From NCBI GenBank assembly GCA_023399635.1, contig JAEWOP010000045.1, positions 1 through 27,931 of the forward strand: DNA of 27,931 bases, written 5' to 3'. Below the pieces are notes generated by a model that was given only the letters and a program-made list of their open reading frames with translations, searched no databases and was not told the DNA's origin. Positions 13,577-22,328 of this stretch are shown piece by piece. Numbering within the stretch: the stretch's first letter is position 1; the number at the start of each line of letters is the position of its first letter. The position numbers were made by a program, and so were the translations under genes. The DNA comes from Pseudomonadota bacterium. Lineage in GTDB: Bacteria > Pseudomonadota > Alphaproteobacteria > Rhizobiales > Rhizobiaceae.

Positions 13577-16459
13577 TCAGAAGAAGCCGCGGCGCTGCCA
13601 CCAGCCCGCTTTCTTCGGCTTCGCCGGTTCATCATCCGAAGATGCCTCCGCCTTTGGCTCCGAACTCTTCACCACCGGATCGGTGGAGGTGATGTTCGAA
13701 GCGCGATTGGCACGCACAGGCCTTGCGTCTGCTTCCGCTTCCGGCTCCGCCGGTTCTGCGGCCGGCGTGTCCTCTCCAAGCGCTGCATTGACCTGTGGAG
13801 CGATGGCAGCCTCGGCAGCGGCTTCCGCTTCTTGTGCAGCCGCGGCCACGCCCACCGGGTCGACGGTCTCGGTTGCAGCTTCTTCAGTAGGCGCAGCTGC
13901 CGTCTTGCGGCGGCTCCTGCGCGGCTTGGCGGCAACAGAGGATTCGGCTTCCGGCAGTGCAGCAGCAGCAACGACAGGAGCGTCTTCGGCTGGTGCCTGC
14001 TCAGCGTCGCCGGCGACCTGTTGATCGGCTTCAGCTACTGAAGGGGTACCCGACCCGTCTTCATTTGCGGCAACGTCCTGTCCATCTTCATCCTGGCGGT
14101 TGCGACGTCCGCCACGCTTGCCACGACGGCGACGCTTGCGACGCCCACCTTCATCGTTCTCCGTGCCGTCCTCGGAAGAATCGCGCGCGTCTACATCGTC
14201 GCCCTCATCCTCTCCCTCGTCGCCATCGGCGCCGGAGGACAAGCCGTTTTCCTGATCGCCCTGTTCCAAGCTAGCGCCTTCGGCGCGCTCACCATTGCGG
14301 TTGCGACGGCGACGGCGACGCTTGCGCTTGCGCCCATTTTGATCGTCGCCTTGTGTGGTCGGAGCGGCGGGGGACGCAGCATTGGCTTCTGCGCGTTCCT
14401 CGACTTCGTCCTCGTCCTCCTCGTCGACGACGACGTCATCATCCTCGTCTTCGTCGACAGGCAGCGACGCGAACTGCATCAGGCTTTCGATCTTGATCGG
14501 GTTTTCCACCGGCTCGCCGCGATCAATGGCAAAGTGGCTGGAGCCGATACCGAGATCGGACTCGATGAAGATCGAGACGCCGAAGCGGTTTTCGTAATCC
14601 ACCACCGAGTTGCGCTTGTGGTTGAGCAGGTAGAGCGCGATTTCAGGAGTGGTACGCACGCTGATATCGTGCGTTGTGTTCTTCAGCAGATATTCCTCGA
14701 TCCCGCGCAGGACGTGCAGCGCAATAGAGGATTGTGAGCGGACATGGCCGGTACCACCGCAATGCGAGCAGACCTGGGTGGTCGATTCCAGCACCGAAGC
14801 GCGAATGCGCTGACGTGACATCTCCAGCAGGCCGAAATGGGAGATCCGCCCCACCTGGATCCGGGCGCGGTCATTCTTCAGGCAGTCTTTCAGCTTCTTC
14901 TCGACGGCGCGATTGTTGCGCTTTTCTTCCATGTCGATGAAGTCGATGACGATCAGTCCGGCCAGGTCGCGCAGGCGAAGCTGGCGCGCCACTTCCTCTG
15001 CAGCTTCCAGATTGGTCTGCAGTGCCGTGTCTTCGATCGAGTGTTCACGGGTCGAGCGGCCCGAGTTCACGTCGATTGCAACCAGCGCTTCAGTCTGGTT
15101 CATGATCAGGTAGCCGCCGGACTTCAGCGTCACCTGCGGCTGGAGCATGCGGTCGAGCTGCGCCTCGATACCGGAGCGAGAGAAGATAGGGTGGATGTCG
15201 CGGTAGGGCTGAACCACCTTGGCGTGGCTCGGCATCAGCATCTTCATGAAGTCCTTGGCTTCACGATAGCCTTCCTCGCCGGCAACGATGATCTCTGAGA
15301 TGTCCTTGTTGTAGAGGTCACGGATCGAGCGCTTGATCAGCGAGCCTTCTTCATAGACGAGGCAGGGTGCGGTGGAGGCAAGCGTCAACGTGCGGACGTT
15401 CTCCCACAGGCGCATCAGGTATTCGAAGTCGCGCTTGATCTCGACGCGTGTGCGGTTGGCACCGGCGGTGCGAAGAATGACGCCCATACCCTGCGGCACA
15501 TCGAGTTCGCGTGCCACTTCCTTGAGCCGCTTGCGGTCCTGTGGCTGGGTGATCTTGCGGGAAATGCCGCCGCCCCGCGCAGTGTTCGGCATCAAAACCG
15601 AATAGCGGCCTGCGAGCGAAAGATAGGTAGTCAGCGCTGCGCCTTTGTTGCCGCGTTCTTCCTTGGCAACCTGAACCAGCAGGATCTGGCGTCGCTTGAT
15701 GACTTCCTGGATGCGGTACTGCTTGCGAGGCTTGCGAACAACGCGATCAGGAACCTCTTCCATGGCGTCTTCTGCGCCAACGGACTCGATTTCTTCCTTT
15801 TCGCCAATGTCGTTGTCGTCGTCATCGTCGTCGCTGTTGTCGCGGCGACCGCGAACCTCTTCAGAGATGGAATCGGTCTCGACCATGGCCGCCATCTCAC
15901 CCGGCGTGCTCTTGTCGTCACCGTCCTCTGACGCTTCCACCGCTTCGGCTTCCACAGCCTTTTTGCGTGCGCGGCTGCGACGGGGCTTTGCTTTAGGCTT
16001 TTCAGCCTCAGCAACTTCTTCGCCGGGGCTTGCCTCCGCAGCTTCGGCGCCTGCTTCTGTTGTTGTTGCTTCCGCTTCCGTGGGTGCGGCCGGTTCGGTG
16101 AAGGAAGGCTGCTCTGTGGAACTTGGATCGACAACGGGATCGATTGCGTCGTCGTCCGCGATCTTCTTCTGTTCCTCAGCCTCCGCCTGCATCAGGGCCT
16201 GACGATCGGCGAGCGGGATCTGGTAGTAGTCTGGATGGATTTCCGCGAACGCCAGAAAGCCGTGGCGATTGCCGCCGTAGTCCACAAAGGCTGCCTGAAG
16301 CGAGGGCTCGACCCTCGTTACCTTCGCCAGATAGATATTGCCGCGTATCTGTTTCTTGTGCTGGGATTCGAAATCGAATTCTTCAATACGGTTGCCGCGA
16401 ACAACGACTACCCGCGTCTCCTCTTCGTGAGACGCGTCGATAAGCATTTTGTCTGCCAT
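13577..16459 (-). CDS. rne: Ribonuclease E
   Basis: A 960-residue endoribonuclease. The S1 domain begins at about residues 36-80 ('KKQIRGNIYLAKVTRVEPSLQAAFVDYGGNRHGFLAF'). It is interrupted by a roughly 160-residue Glu/Ala/Asp-rich insertion and resumes at about 245 ('KQYRIQEVIKRRQILLVQVAKEERGNKGAALTTYLSLAG'). The catalytic DNase I-like domain carries Asp residues in 'ALVAIDVNSGRS' and 'LIVIDFIDM', and the zinc link is CSHCGG. The C-terminal half is disordered, with two arginine-rich RNA-binding stretches (RKRKRRRRRRNRN and RRKRRRRGKRGGRRNR) and a terminal KAGWWQRRGFF. In Caulobacter a GWW-containing tail of RNase E binds PNPase, so the same role is likely here. It is the central mRNA-decay and rRNA-processing enzyme. 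Confidence 0.97.
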   Translation of the reverse strand: MADKMLIDASHEEETRVVVVRGNRIEEFDFESQHKKQIRGNIYLAKVTRVEPSLQAAFVDYGGNRHGFLAFAEIHPDYYQIPLADRQALMQAEAEEQKKIADDDAIDPVVDPSSTEQPSFTEPAAPTEAEATTTEAGAEAAEASPGEEVAEAEKPKAKPRRSRARKKAVEAEAVEASEDGDDKSTPGEMAAMVETDSISEEVRGRRDNSDDDDDDNDIGEKEEIESVGAEDAMEEVPDRVVRKPRKQYRIQEVIKRRQILLVQVAKEERGNKGAALTTYLSLAGRYSVLMPNTARGGGISRKITQPQDRKRLKEVARELDVPQGMGVILRTAGANRTRVEIKRDFEYLMRLWENVRTLTLASTAPCLVYEEGSLIKRSIRDLYNKDISEIIVAGEEGYREAKDFMKMLMPSHAKVVQPYRDIHPIFSRSGIEAQLDRMLQPQVTLKSGGYLIMNQTEALVAIDVNSGRSTREHSIEDTALQTNLEAAEEVARQLRLRDLAGLIVIDFIDMEEKRNNRAVEKKLKDCLKNDRARIQVGRISHFGLLEMSRQRIRASVLESTTQVCSHCGGTGHVRSQSSIALHVLRGIEEYLLKNTTHDISVRTTPEIALYLLNHKRNSVVDYENRFGVSIFIESDLGIGSSHFAIDRGEPVENPIKIESLMQFASLPVDEDEDDDVVVDEEDEDEVEERAEANAASPAAPTTQGDDQNGRKRKRRRRRRNRNGERAEGASLEQGDQENGLSSGADGDEGEDEGDDVDARDSSEDGTENDEGGRRKRRRRGKRGGRRNRQDEDGQDVAANEDGSGTPSVAEADQQVAGDAEQAPAEDAPVVAAAALPEAESSVAAKPRRSRRKTAAAPTEEAATETVDPVGVAAAAQEAEAAAEAAIAPQVNAALGEDTPAAEPAEPEAEADARPVRANRASNITSTDPVVKSSEPKAEASSDDEPAKPKKAGWWQRRGFF

Positions 16460-16464
16460 GTAAT

Positions 16465-16498
16465 TTCTGCTCCTCGGCGCAGCCGAGCAGGTGCAGAA
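16465..16498 (-). promoter_or_regulatory. Hairpin over the rne ribosome binding site
   Basis: In the rne mRNA leader, CTCGGC-TGC-GCCGAG (plus-strand 16473-16487) forms a tight stem, and TTCTGC/GCAGAA (16493-16498 with 16465-16470) closes an outer stem. The rne Shine-Dalgarno GAGGAG lies partly in the inner stem, ten bases before the start codon. Such a fold would limit translation unless opened. The base pairing is visible; the regulatory role is inferred. Confidence 0.5.
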
Positions 16499-16523
16499 AA
16501 GCCTGCTGCGCGGACAGGCCTTT
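16497..16523 (-). promoter_or_regulatory. Terminator-like hairpin in the rne leader
   Basis: On the minus strand AAAGGCCTG and CAGGCTTTT can pair (one G-T) around a 9-base loop, ending in four T's. This looks like a weak intrinsic terminator about 40 bases before the rne start. Its 3' T's overlap the 5' arm of the hairpin over the ribosome binding site, so the two folds compete. Confidence 0.4.
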
Positions 16524-16547
16524 CATGCAGGATGGTGATTGCGCCGG

Positions 16548-16569
16548 AAAAAAGGGTTCTTCTTGAACC
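16548..16569 (-). promoter_or_regulatory. Second terminator-like hairpin in the rne leader
   Basis: On the minus strand GGTTC-AAGAA-GAACC is followed by C and six T's (plus-strand A6 at 16548-16553). The stem is only 5 bp, so termination would be inefficient, but the T-run is clear. It is a candidate attenuator or pause site about 90 bases before the rne start codon. Confidence 0.35.
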
Positions 16570-16718
16570 GTGTTGCGGCGACAGCCGGACGGCCGAGGGA
16601 GCCTTTAGCTCCGTCAGTATATCCAGGTTCTGAAACGCGTGCCGCGACATGTATGTCCAAACGAGAACGACGATATCTTAGGTCTCGAGGACCCGGTGGA
16701 GGTGCTCCTTAAGAGCGT

Positions 16719-16734
16719 GGGTGGCATGCCACCC
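16719..16734. repeat. Perfect 16-bp palindrome in the rne leader region
   Basis: GGGTGGCATGCCACCC is self-complementary over all 16 bases and lies about 260 bases upstream of rne. It could be a protein-binding site or, with CATG as loop, an RNA stem of six pairs. The neighbouring CCGGC/GCCGG hairpin starts only 10 bases away. Confidence 0.5.
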
Positions 16735-17057
16735 GGTATTTGCCCGGCCTGCGCCGGATGTGATTGGTATCAGGAGTAAAGTGTATAGACGGCGGATGAA
16801 CTGTCCGGTCTCGGCGCCAGTCTCGTAGCTGGCCAGCCTATCGGAAGACTATCCCGTCAACACCTTAATCCTCACTCGCGTTGTATGGTTTCTGCGGCAT
16901 AATAGCAAGGGAAAAGCCCCTGCCGCCATATTGTCGATAGAATTAAAAGGCTAGTGGAAGCCGTTGATTCGTTTGGAGCGACCCCATTATCGAGCGGGCG
17001 CCTTCGGATCGGCGCGCAGACGGTGGGGCAGGGTTATCGGTAACTGGGGCAGCAAGA

Positions 17058-18299
17058 ATGGGTGATACCGCGAATGGGATCGCAGGGGCAGGACGCCTTT
17101 GCGGGCGAATCACCCGTGCAGCCATTTTTCTTCTGCTGGCACTGGCCACGCTTCAGCCAGCACATGTTAAGGCAGCTTCTGATAAGCCACTGCTCGCCTT
17201 CGCTGCCCGTATTGCCGGTGACGACGCTCGAACTCGTGTTGTCATTGATTTCGACAAGAAGCCGGAGTTTTCGCTCCACTACGTTTCCGGGCCTGAGCGG
17301 GTTGTGGTGGATCTGCCTGCAACCGCCTTTGGTTTCGCCGCTGAGGATCTGCCCGCACGAGGTGTGTTCAGTGACATCCGTTACGGCACCATGGACGAAA
17401 GCAGCGCTCGTATCGTGCTCACCGCCAAGCGGCCAGTACAATTAAGCCTTGCGGAGGTCCAGGAAGCAGATAACGGCGCATATCGGCTCGTTCTCGATGC
17501 CGAAATGGCCACTGCCGAGGTTTTTGAAAGTTTGGTCCGCAAGCAGGATTGGGCTGCGGAACAGGCCGCCATCAAGGTGTCCCCGCCAGCCTCCACCAAC
17601 GATGACAAGTTCGTCGTCGCGATCGATGCCGGTCACGGAGGGATCGACGCTGGCGCAACCGGGGCGGAAACGAAGACGCCGGAGAAGGCGATTACGCTCT
17701 CCTTCGCCCAGGAGATCGTGAAGCAACTGAGCGCAAGGCCAGGCATTCAAGCGGTGCTAACGCGCAAAGACGATGTCTTTCTGTCGCTGTCGGAGCGCGT
17801 GACGTTGGCGCGGCAGGCAAATGCTGATCTGTTCATTTCTTTGCATGCCGACACGCTTCGCCAGCGCGACATTCGCGGCGCCACCGTTTACACGCTGTCC
17901 GACCGAGCATCCGACCGCATGGCTGAAAGTCTCGCCGCGCGCGAAAACTTCTCCGACCAATTGGCGGGCGTAAGCCTGTCGGACGGGCCGCCCGAGGTGG
18001 CGGACATACTGCTTGACCTGACCCGGCGCGAGACGCAGGCATTCTCGATCGCGCTCGCGCGCAACCTCCTTGCATCCTTCGAGGGGCAGGTGGGACTGAT
18101 CAACAATGCCCATCGCTATGCTGGGTTCCAGGTCCTGCGAGCACCCGACATCCCTTCGGTGCTCCTGGAACTGGGCTTCCTGTCCAATCCGGAAGATGAA
18201 AAGCTTCTTCTGGATGATGCGTGGCGCGAGAAGGTCAGCAAGCTGCTGGTCAATTCCATCGAGCGCTACAAGGATCTCGCCTTTGCAAACGGTGGATAA
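17058..18299 (+). CDS. amiC: N-acetylmuramoyl-L-alanine amidase with AMIN domain (AmiC-type)
   Basis: A 413-residue exported protein. The signal peptide spans about residues 1-36 (RAAIFLLLALATLQPAHVKA). The AMIN domain at about 45-155 ('RTRVVIDFDKKPEFSLHYVSGPERVVVDLPAT') directs such enzymes to the division site or peptidoglycan. The amidase_3 catalytic domain at about 190-410 has zinc ligands in 'VVAIDAGHGGIDAG', the Glu of 'TPEKAI' and the His of 'LFISLHADT', and the catalytic Glu in 'VLLELGFLSNPEDEKLL'. It cleaves the peptide stem from MurNAc to separate daughter-cell walls. The start is not backed by a strong ribosome binding site. The PBP1A gene follows 238 bases downstream in the same direction. 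Confidence 0.94.
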   Translation: MGDTANGIAGAGRLCGRITRAAIFLLLALATLQPAHVKAASDKPLLAFAARIAGDDARTRVVIDFDKKPEFSLHYVSGPERVVVDLPATAFGFAAEDLPARGVFSDIRYGTMDESSARIVLTAKRPVQLSLAEVQEADNGAYRLVLDAEMATAEVFESLVRKQDWAAEQAAIKVSPPASTNDDKFVVAIDAGHGGIDAGATGAETKTPEKAITLSFAQEIVKQLSARPGIQAVLTRKDDVFLSLSERVTLARQANADLFISLHADTLRQRDIRGATVYTLSDRASDRMAESLAARENFSDQLAGVSLSDGPPEVADILLDLTRRETQAFSIALARNLLASFEGQVGLINNAHRYAGFQVLRAPDIPSVLLELGFLSNPEDEKLLLDDAWREKVSKLLVNSIERYKDLAFANGG

Positions 18300-18537
18300 G
18301 GAAGGTTGCTTCCCCGCAACACCTTCAGGGCGATAGGAGATACGCTGCATTCCGATCCTGACGAGGGCTTGGGAAGCCGTATTTTCCTCACATTCGAGCC
18401 GTTAGTCCAAGTCGATGACGCACGATTCGGGACGCGGTACCCTTGGCGGCTTGCGCTGGGACAACCGCCGTGCAAAACCCGCTCAATCGTGCAATGGTGT
18501 GAAAAGCACCGAATATTAGCCGAACGGTAGCTTCGAC

Positions 18538-20994
18538 ATGATCAGACTTATTGGGTATTTCTTTGGACTGGTATGCGTCCTGTTTTTAGGCGTTGCCGGC
18601 GTCGTGGCGGTTTATCTCGCCGGCGTGTCCAGGGATCTGCCGAACTACGAGGTCCTGAACTCGTACGAGCCGCCGGTGGCAACACGCGTGCATGCGGGCA
18701 ACGGTGCTCTGATGGCGGAGTACGCCCGCGAACGCAGACTTTTCCTGCCGATCCAGGCAATTCCGGATCGCGTCAAGGCGGCGTTCCTCTCGGCCGAGGA
18801 CAAGAACTTCTACAACCACCCTGGCATTGATCCTGCCGGTCTGGCACGTGCGGTGGTGAACAATTTTCAGAACCTCGGCTCCGGGCGGCGGCCGGAGGGC
18901 GCCTCTACGATCACCCAACAGGTGGCGAAGAACTTCCTGCTTTCCAACGACCAGACGATCGACCGCAAGGTGAAGGAGGCAATCCTTTCCTTCCGCATCG
19001 AGCAGACCTATTCGAAAGACAAGATCCTCGAACTCTATCTGAACGAGATCTTCTTTGGCCTCAATTCCTACGGTATCGCAGGCGCTGCTCTGACCTATTT
19101 CGACAAGTCGGTGACTGAACTGACCATTGCCGAATCCGCTTATCTTGCCGCACTCCCTAAGGGGCCGAACAATTATCATCCATACCGCCGCGAGGAAGCA
19201 GCGATTGAACGCCGCAACTGGGTTGTCGATCGCATGGCCGAAAACGGCTACATCACGCAAACTGACGCTGACGAGGCCAAGAAACAGCCGCTTGGCGTAA
19301 AGCCGCGGCGGGCAGGGTCCAACCTATTCGCATCCGAATACTTTGCCGAGGCGGTTCGCCGCCAGATCATGGAAAAATATGGTGACGACGCTCTCTACGG
19401 GGGTGGATTGTCCGTGCGCACTTCGCTCGATCCCGAACTCCAGGTTCTCGCACGCCAGGCGCTCCATAAAGGCCTGGTGGATTATGATGAGCGGCGTGGC
19501 TTCCATGGACCTGTCACAAAGATCAGCGTCTCCGGCGATTGGGGTCCTGAGCTTAGCAAGGTACCCTCGTTGAGAGATGTGCCGGAATGGCAGCTCGCCG
19601 TTGTCATTGCCGTATCAGCCAAGGAGGTCGATATCGGTCTGCAGCCGGCCACCGATGGTGGCGGCAAGGTCGAAGAACCGCGCAAGACGGGTGTCATCAA
19701 GGCGGAAAACATGAAGTGGGCCTACCGCGACGCGAAGGGTGAGCGGAAAGCTGCCAAGTCGCCGGAAGGTGTGCTGGAACCAGGTGACGTGGTCTATGTG
19801 GAGGCGCTTGCGGATGAAGAGGGGGAATACCGCCTTCGCCAGCCCCCGAAGGTCCAGGGCGGCTTTGTTGCGATGGACCCCAATACCGGGCGCGTGCTCG
19901 CTATGGCGGGCGGCTTCTCCTATGCGCAATCCGAATTCAACCGGGCGACGCAGGCGATGCGACAGCCAGGCTCGTCCTTCAAACCCTTCGTCTATGCCGC
20001 GGCTCTCGACAACGGCTATACGCCGGCCTCAGTGATCCTGGACGCGCCGATCGAGATGGTATCGGGTGGCCAGGTTTGGCGGCCGGAAAACTACGGCGGT
20101 GGGTCGGCCGGTCCGCAAACGCTCCGTCTCGGTATCGAGAAGTCGCGTAACCAGATGACCGTGCGCCTTGCTCAGGACATGGGCATGGAGCTGGTCGCCG
20201 AATACGCCGAGCGCTTCGGCATCTATGACAAGATGCTCCCGGTTGTTGCCATGTCGCTGGGCTCCGGCGAGACGACGGTTCTGCGCATGGTCTCCGCCTA
20301 TGCCGTGATCGCGAACGGCGGCAAGCAGATCAAGCCGACGGTCATCGACCGGATCCAGGACCGCTACGGCAACACGATTTTCCGTCACGAGGAACGCACC
20401 TGCGACGGCTGCAATGCGACCGCCTGGACCGGCCAGGATGAGCCTGTCCTCGTGGACAATCGCGAGCAGGTGCTCGACCCGATGACGGCCTACCAGATCA
20501 CCTCGATGATGGAAGGCGTCGTCAAGCGCGGGACGGCGGCAGGCAAGATCAATATCACTGACCGTCCCGTTGCCGGTAAAACCGGTACGACCAATGACGA
20601 AAAGGATGCGTGGTTCGTCGGCTACACGCCGAACCTCGTGGCCGGTGTCTATATCGGCTACGATACGCCCGCACCGCTTGGTCGTGGCGGTACAGGCAGT
20701 TCGCTGGCAGCGCCCATCTTCGCCGATTTCATGGAGAAGGCGGTGAAGCGCCTGCCCGCCGAGCAATTTCATGTGCCGGAAGGCATGCAGTTCATCCCGG
20801 TTAACCGCGCAACCGGTATGATGGCTTTCGAGGGTGAGCCGGATATGATCGTCGAAGCTTTCAAGCCAGGCACGGGACCTGCAGACGTGTTCGCCGTGAT
20901 CGGCGATACGGAATACCTGCCGCCCGAGCAGATTCTCGAAACGTCGCCGCAGGCCCAGCAGGCGGTAACTTCTGGCGCTGCCGGACTGTTCTGA
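18538..20994 (+). CDS. mrcA: Class A penicillin-binding protein 1A
   Basis: An 818-residue bifunctional peptidoglycan synthase. It has an N-terminal membrane anchor (about residues 5-28). The GT51 transglycosylase domain follows, with 'FLSAEDKNFYNHPGID', 'EGASTITQQVAKNFLL', 'RKVKEAILSFRIEQTYSKDKILELYLNEIFFG' and 'AYLAALPKGPNNYHP'. An OB-like insert lies at about 315-440. The transpeptidase domain has the active-site Ser in 'PGSSFKPFVYAAALDNG' (SxxK), SRN (SxN) and 'VAGKTGTTNDEKDAWFVGY' (KTG). It polymerises glycan strands and cross-links peptides. It sits downstream of the amidase gene, grouping wall hydrolysis and synthesis, and upstream of prfB. The frame is intact and the length normal. 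Confidence 0.96.
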   Translation: MIRLIGYFFGLVCVLFLGVAGVVAVYLAGVSRDLPNYEVLNSYEPPVATRVHAGNGALMAEYARERRLFLPIQAIPDRVKAAFLSAEDKNFYNHPGIDPAGLARAVVNNFQNLGSGRRPEGASTITQQVAKNFLLSNDQTIDRKVKEAILSFRIEQTYSKDKILELYLNEIFFGLNSYGIAGAALTYFDKSVTELTIAESAYLAALPKGPNNYHPYRREEAAIERRNWVVDRMAENGYITQTDADEAKKQPLGVKPRRAGSNLFASEYFAEAVRRQIMEKYGDDALYGGGLSVRTSLDPELQVLARQALHKGLVDYDERRGFHGPVTKISVSGDWGPELSKVPSLRDVPEWQLAVVIAVSAKEVDIGLQPATDGGGKVEEPRKTGVIKAENMKWAYRDAKGERKAAKSPEGVLEPGDVVYVEALADEEGEYRLRQPPKVQGGFVAMDPNTGRVLAMAGGFSYAQSEFNRATQAMRQPGSSFKPFVYAAALDNGYTPASVILDAPIEMVSGGQVWRPENYGGGSAGPQTLRLGIEKSRNQMTVRLAQDMGMELVAEYAERFGIYDKMLPVVAMSLGSGETTVLRMVSAYAVIANGGKQIKPTVIDRIQDRYGNTIFRHEERTCDGCNATAWTGQDEPVLVDNREQVLDPMTAYQITSMMEGVVKRGTAAGKINITDRPVAGKTGTTNDEKDAWFVGYTPNLVAGVYIGYDTPAPLGRGGTGSSLAAPIFADFMEKAVKRLPAEQFHVPEGMQFIPVNRATGMMAFEGEPDMIVEAFKPGTGPADVFAVIGDTEYLPPEQILETSPQAQQAVTSGAAGLF

Positions 20995-21081
20995 CCGACT
21001 GCGGAGGCTGGCCGCGGGCTTTACATCCGGGGCCGTGACCCTTATGTCGAGCCCGTCATTGTAAGTGCAAGAAAGAGAGCC

Positions 21082-22213
21082 ATGCGGGCTGAAATCATTG
21101 GTGTAGTCGACGAAATCAAGCAGGCCGTAAGCCTGCTGAGGAGGCATCTTTGACTGGGATCAGGCGGTAAGACGGCTGGACTGGTTGAACAACAAGGCCG
21201 AAGATCCAAACCTCTGGAACGATCCCTCGGAAGCACAGAAGCTGATGCGCGAGCGCCAGCAGCTCGATGATAGCATTGGCGGTGTCAGGCGGCTCGAACA
21301 GCAGCTGAATGACAACATCGAACTCATCGAGATGGGCGAGGAAGAGGGCGACGAAGGCATCATCAAGGATGCTGAGGACGCGTTGAAGGCGCTGAAGATC
21401 GAATCCGACCGCCGTCAGGTCGAGGCGATGCTCTCCGGAGAGGCCGATTCGAACGACACCTATCTTGAAGTACATTCCGGTGCCGGTGGGACCGAATCCC
21501 AGGATTGGGCCAACATGCTGTTGCGCATGTATATCCGCTGGGCCGAAAAGCAGGGCTTCAAGGTTGAGGTTCTGGAAGTTCACGACGGTGAAGAGGCGGG
21601 CATCAAGTCGGCTACCATCCTCGTCAAGGGCCACAATGCCTATGGCTGGCTGAAGACCGAGTCAGGCGTGCACCGCCTGGTGCGGATTTCACCCTATGAC
21701 AGCAACGCCCGCCGTCATACGTCGTTCTCGTCGACATGGGTCTACCCGGTCGTTGATGAGTCTATCAACATCGACGTAAACGAGAGCGATTGCCGCATCG
21801 ATACCTATCGGTCCTCCGGTGCAGGCGGTCAGCACGTCAACACCACTGACTCCGCCGTGCGCATCACGCATATTCCGACCGGAATCGTGGTGGCCTGCCA
21901 GCAGGAACGCTCGCAGCACAAGAACCGCGCCAAGGCATGGGACATGCTGCGTGCGCGCCTCTACGAAGCGGAACTGAAGAAGCGCGAAGAGGCAGCAAAT
22001 GCCGAGGCGGCGTCTAAGACCGACATCGGCTGGGGTCACCAGATCCGCTCCTACGTCCTGCAGCCCTATCAGCTGGTCAAGGACCTGCGGACCGGCGTCG
22101 AAAGCACGGCTCCGGACGATGTCTTGAATGGCGAGCTCAATCCTTTCATGGAAGCAGCACTGGCGCATCGCATCAGCGGCAAGGCAGACGCGGACATCGC
22201 CGACGTCGATTAG
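21082..22213 (+). CDS. prfB: Peptide chain release factor 2, expressed by programmed +1 frameshift
   Basis: The gene begins at the ATG at 21082. The zero frame gives 23 codons (MRAEIIGVVDEIKQAVSLLRRHL) and stops at TGA 21151-21153. Reading continues in the +1 frame as DWDQAVRRLDWLNNKAEDPNLW and on to 22213, for 376 residues in total. The RF2 body has the SPYDS codon-recognition region ('RISPYDSNARRHTSF') and the catalytic GGQ in 'SSGAGGQHVNTTDSAV'. RF2 releases peptides at UGA and UAA. Because UGA is its own stop, low RF2 favours the frameshift. A start at 21185, as a simple ORF search would give, loses the conserved N-terminus. A perfect terminator follows. Confidence 0.95.
21139..21154 (+). 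promoter_or_regulatory. prfB: Programmed +1 frameshift site of prfB
   Basis: AGGAGG (21139-21144), a 3-base spacer and CTT-TGA-C (21148-21154) reproduce the known RF2 frameshift signal: an internal Shine-Dalgarno sequence three bases before the slippery CUU, then a UGA followed by C. Slippage by one base makes the ribosome read GAC instead of TGA. Confidence 0.95.
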
Positions 22214-22239
22214 CGACCACAACGCCCGACAAGTTCATC

Positions 22240-22265
22240 AAGCGGCCGCCATGTGCGGCCGCTTT
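22240..22265 (+). terminator. Terminator behind prfB
   Basis: AAGCGGCCGC (22240-22249) and GCGGCCGCTT (22255-22264) form a perfect 10-bp stem with a 5-base loop, followed by a short T-rich tail. It lies 27 bases after the prfB stop and could also serve the convergent NAD kinase gene. Confidence 0.8.
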
Positions 22266-22328
22266 GGTTTCAGGTGCTGGTGCTGGGAGGCGAGGGCAGG
22301 CGCCCAAAACCTGCAGAGCGCCCAGGCA

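Larger units (their letters stand above)
16460..17057. other. Structured gene-free region between rne and the amidase gene
   Basis: About 600 bases without a credible ORF, separating the divergent rne and amidase genes. The rne side (16460-16760) is rich in stem-loops on the minus strand: GGAGC/GCTCC at 16598-16612, GCTC/GAGC at 16704-16716, the 16-base palindrome at 16719-16734 and CCGGC/GCCGG at 16744-16757, besides the hairpins listed separately. A TTGACG at 16860-16855 (minus) is a possible -35 element for rne, but no convincing -10 follows. The amidase side contains AT-rich stretches (CATAAT near 16898) that could hold its promoter. A long structured leader would suit RNase E, which feeds back on its own mRNA in gammaproteobacteria. 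Confidence 0.6.

Noticed and set aside
20029..21147. Minus-strand ORF (372 codons) across the end of mrcA and the start of prfB
   Set aside because: It is antisense to well-supported PBP1A and the prfB leader, is rich in His/Arg/Asp without recognisable domains, and has no ribosome binding site of note.
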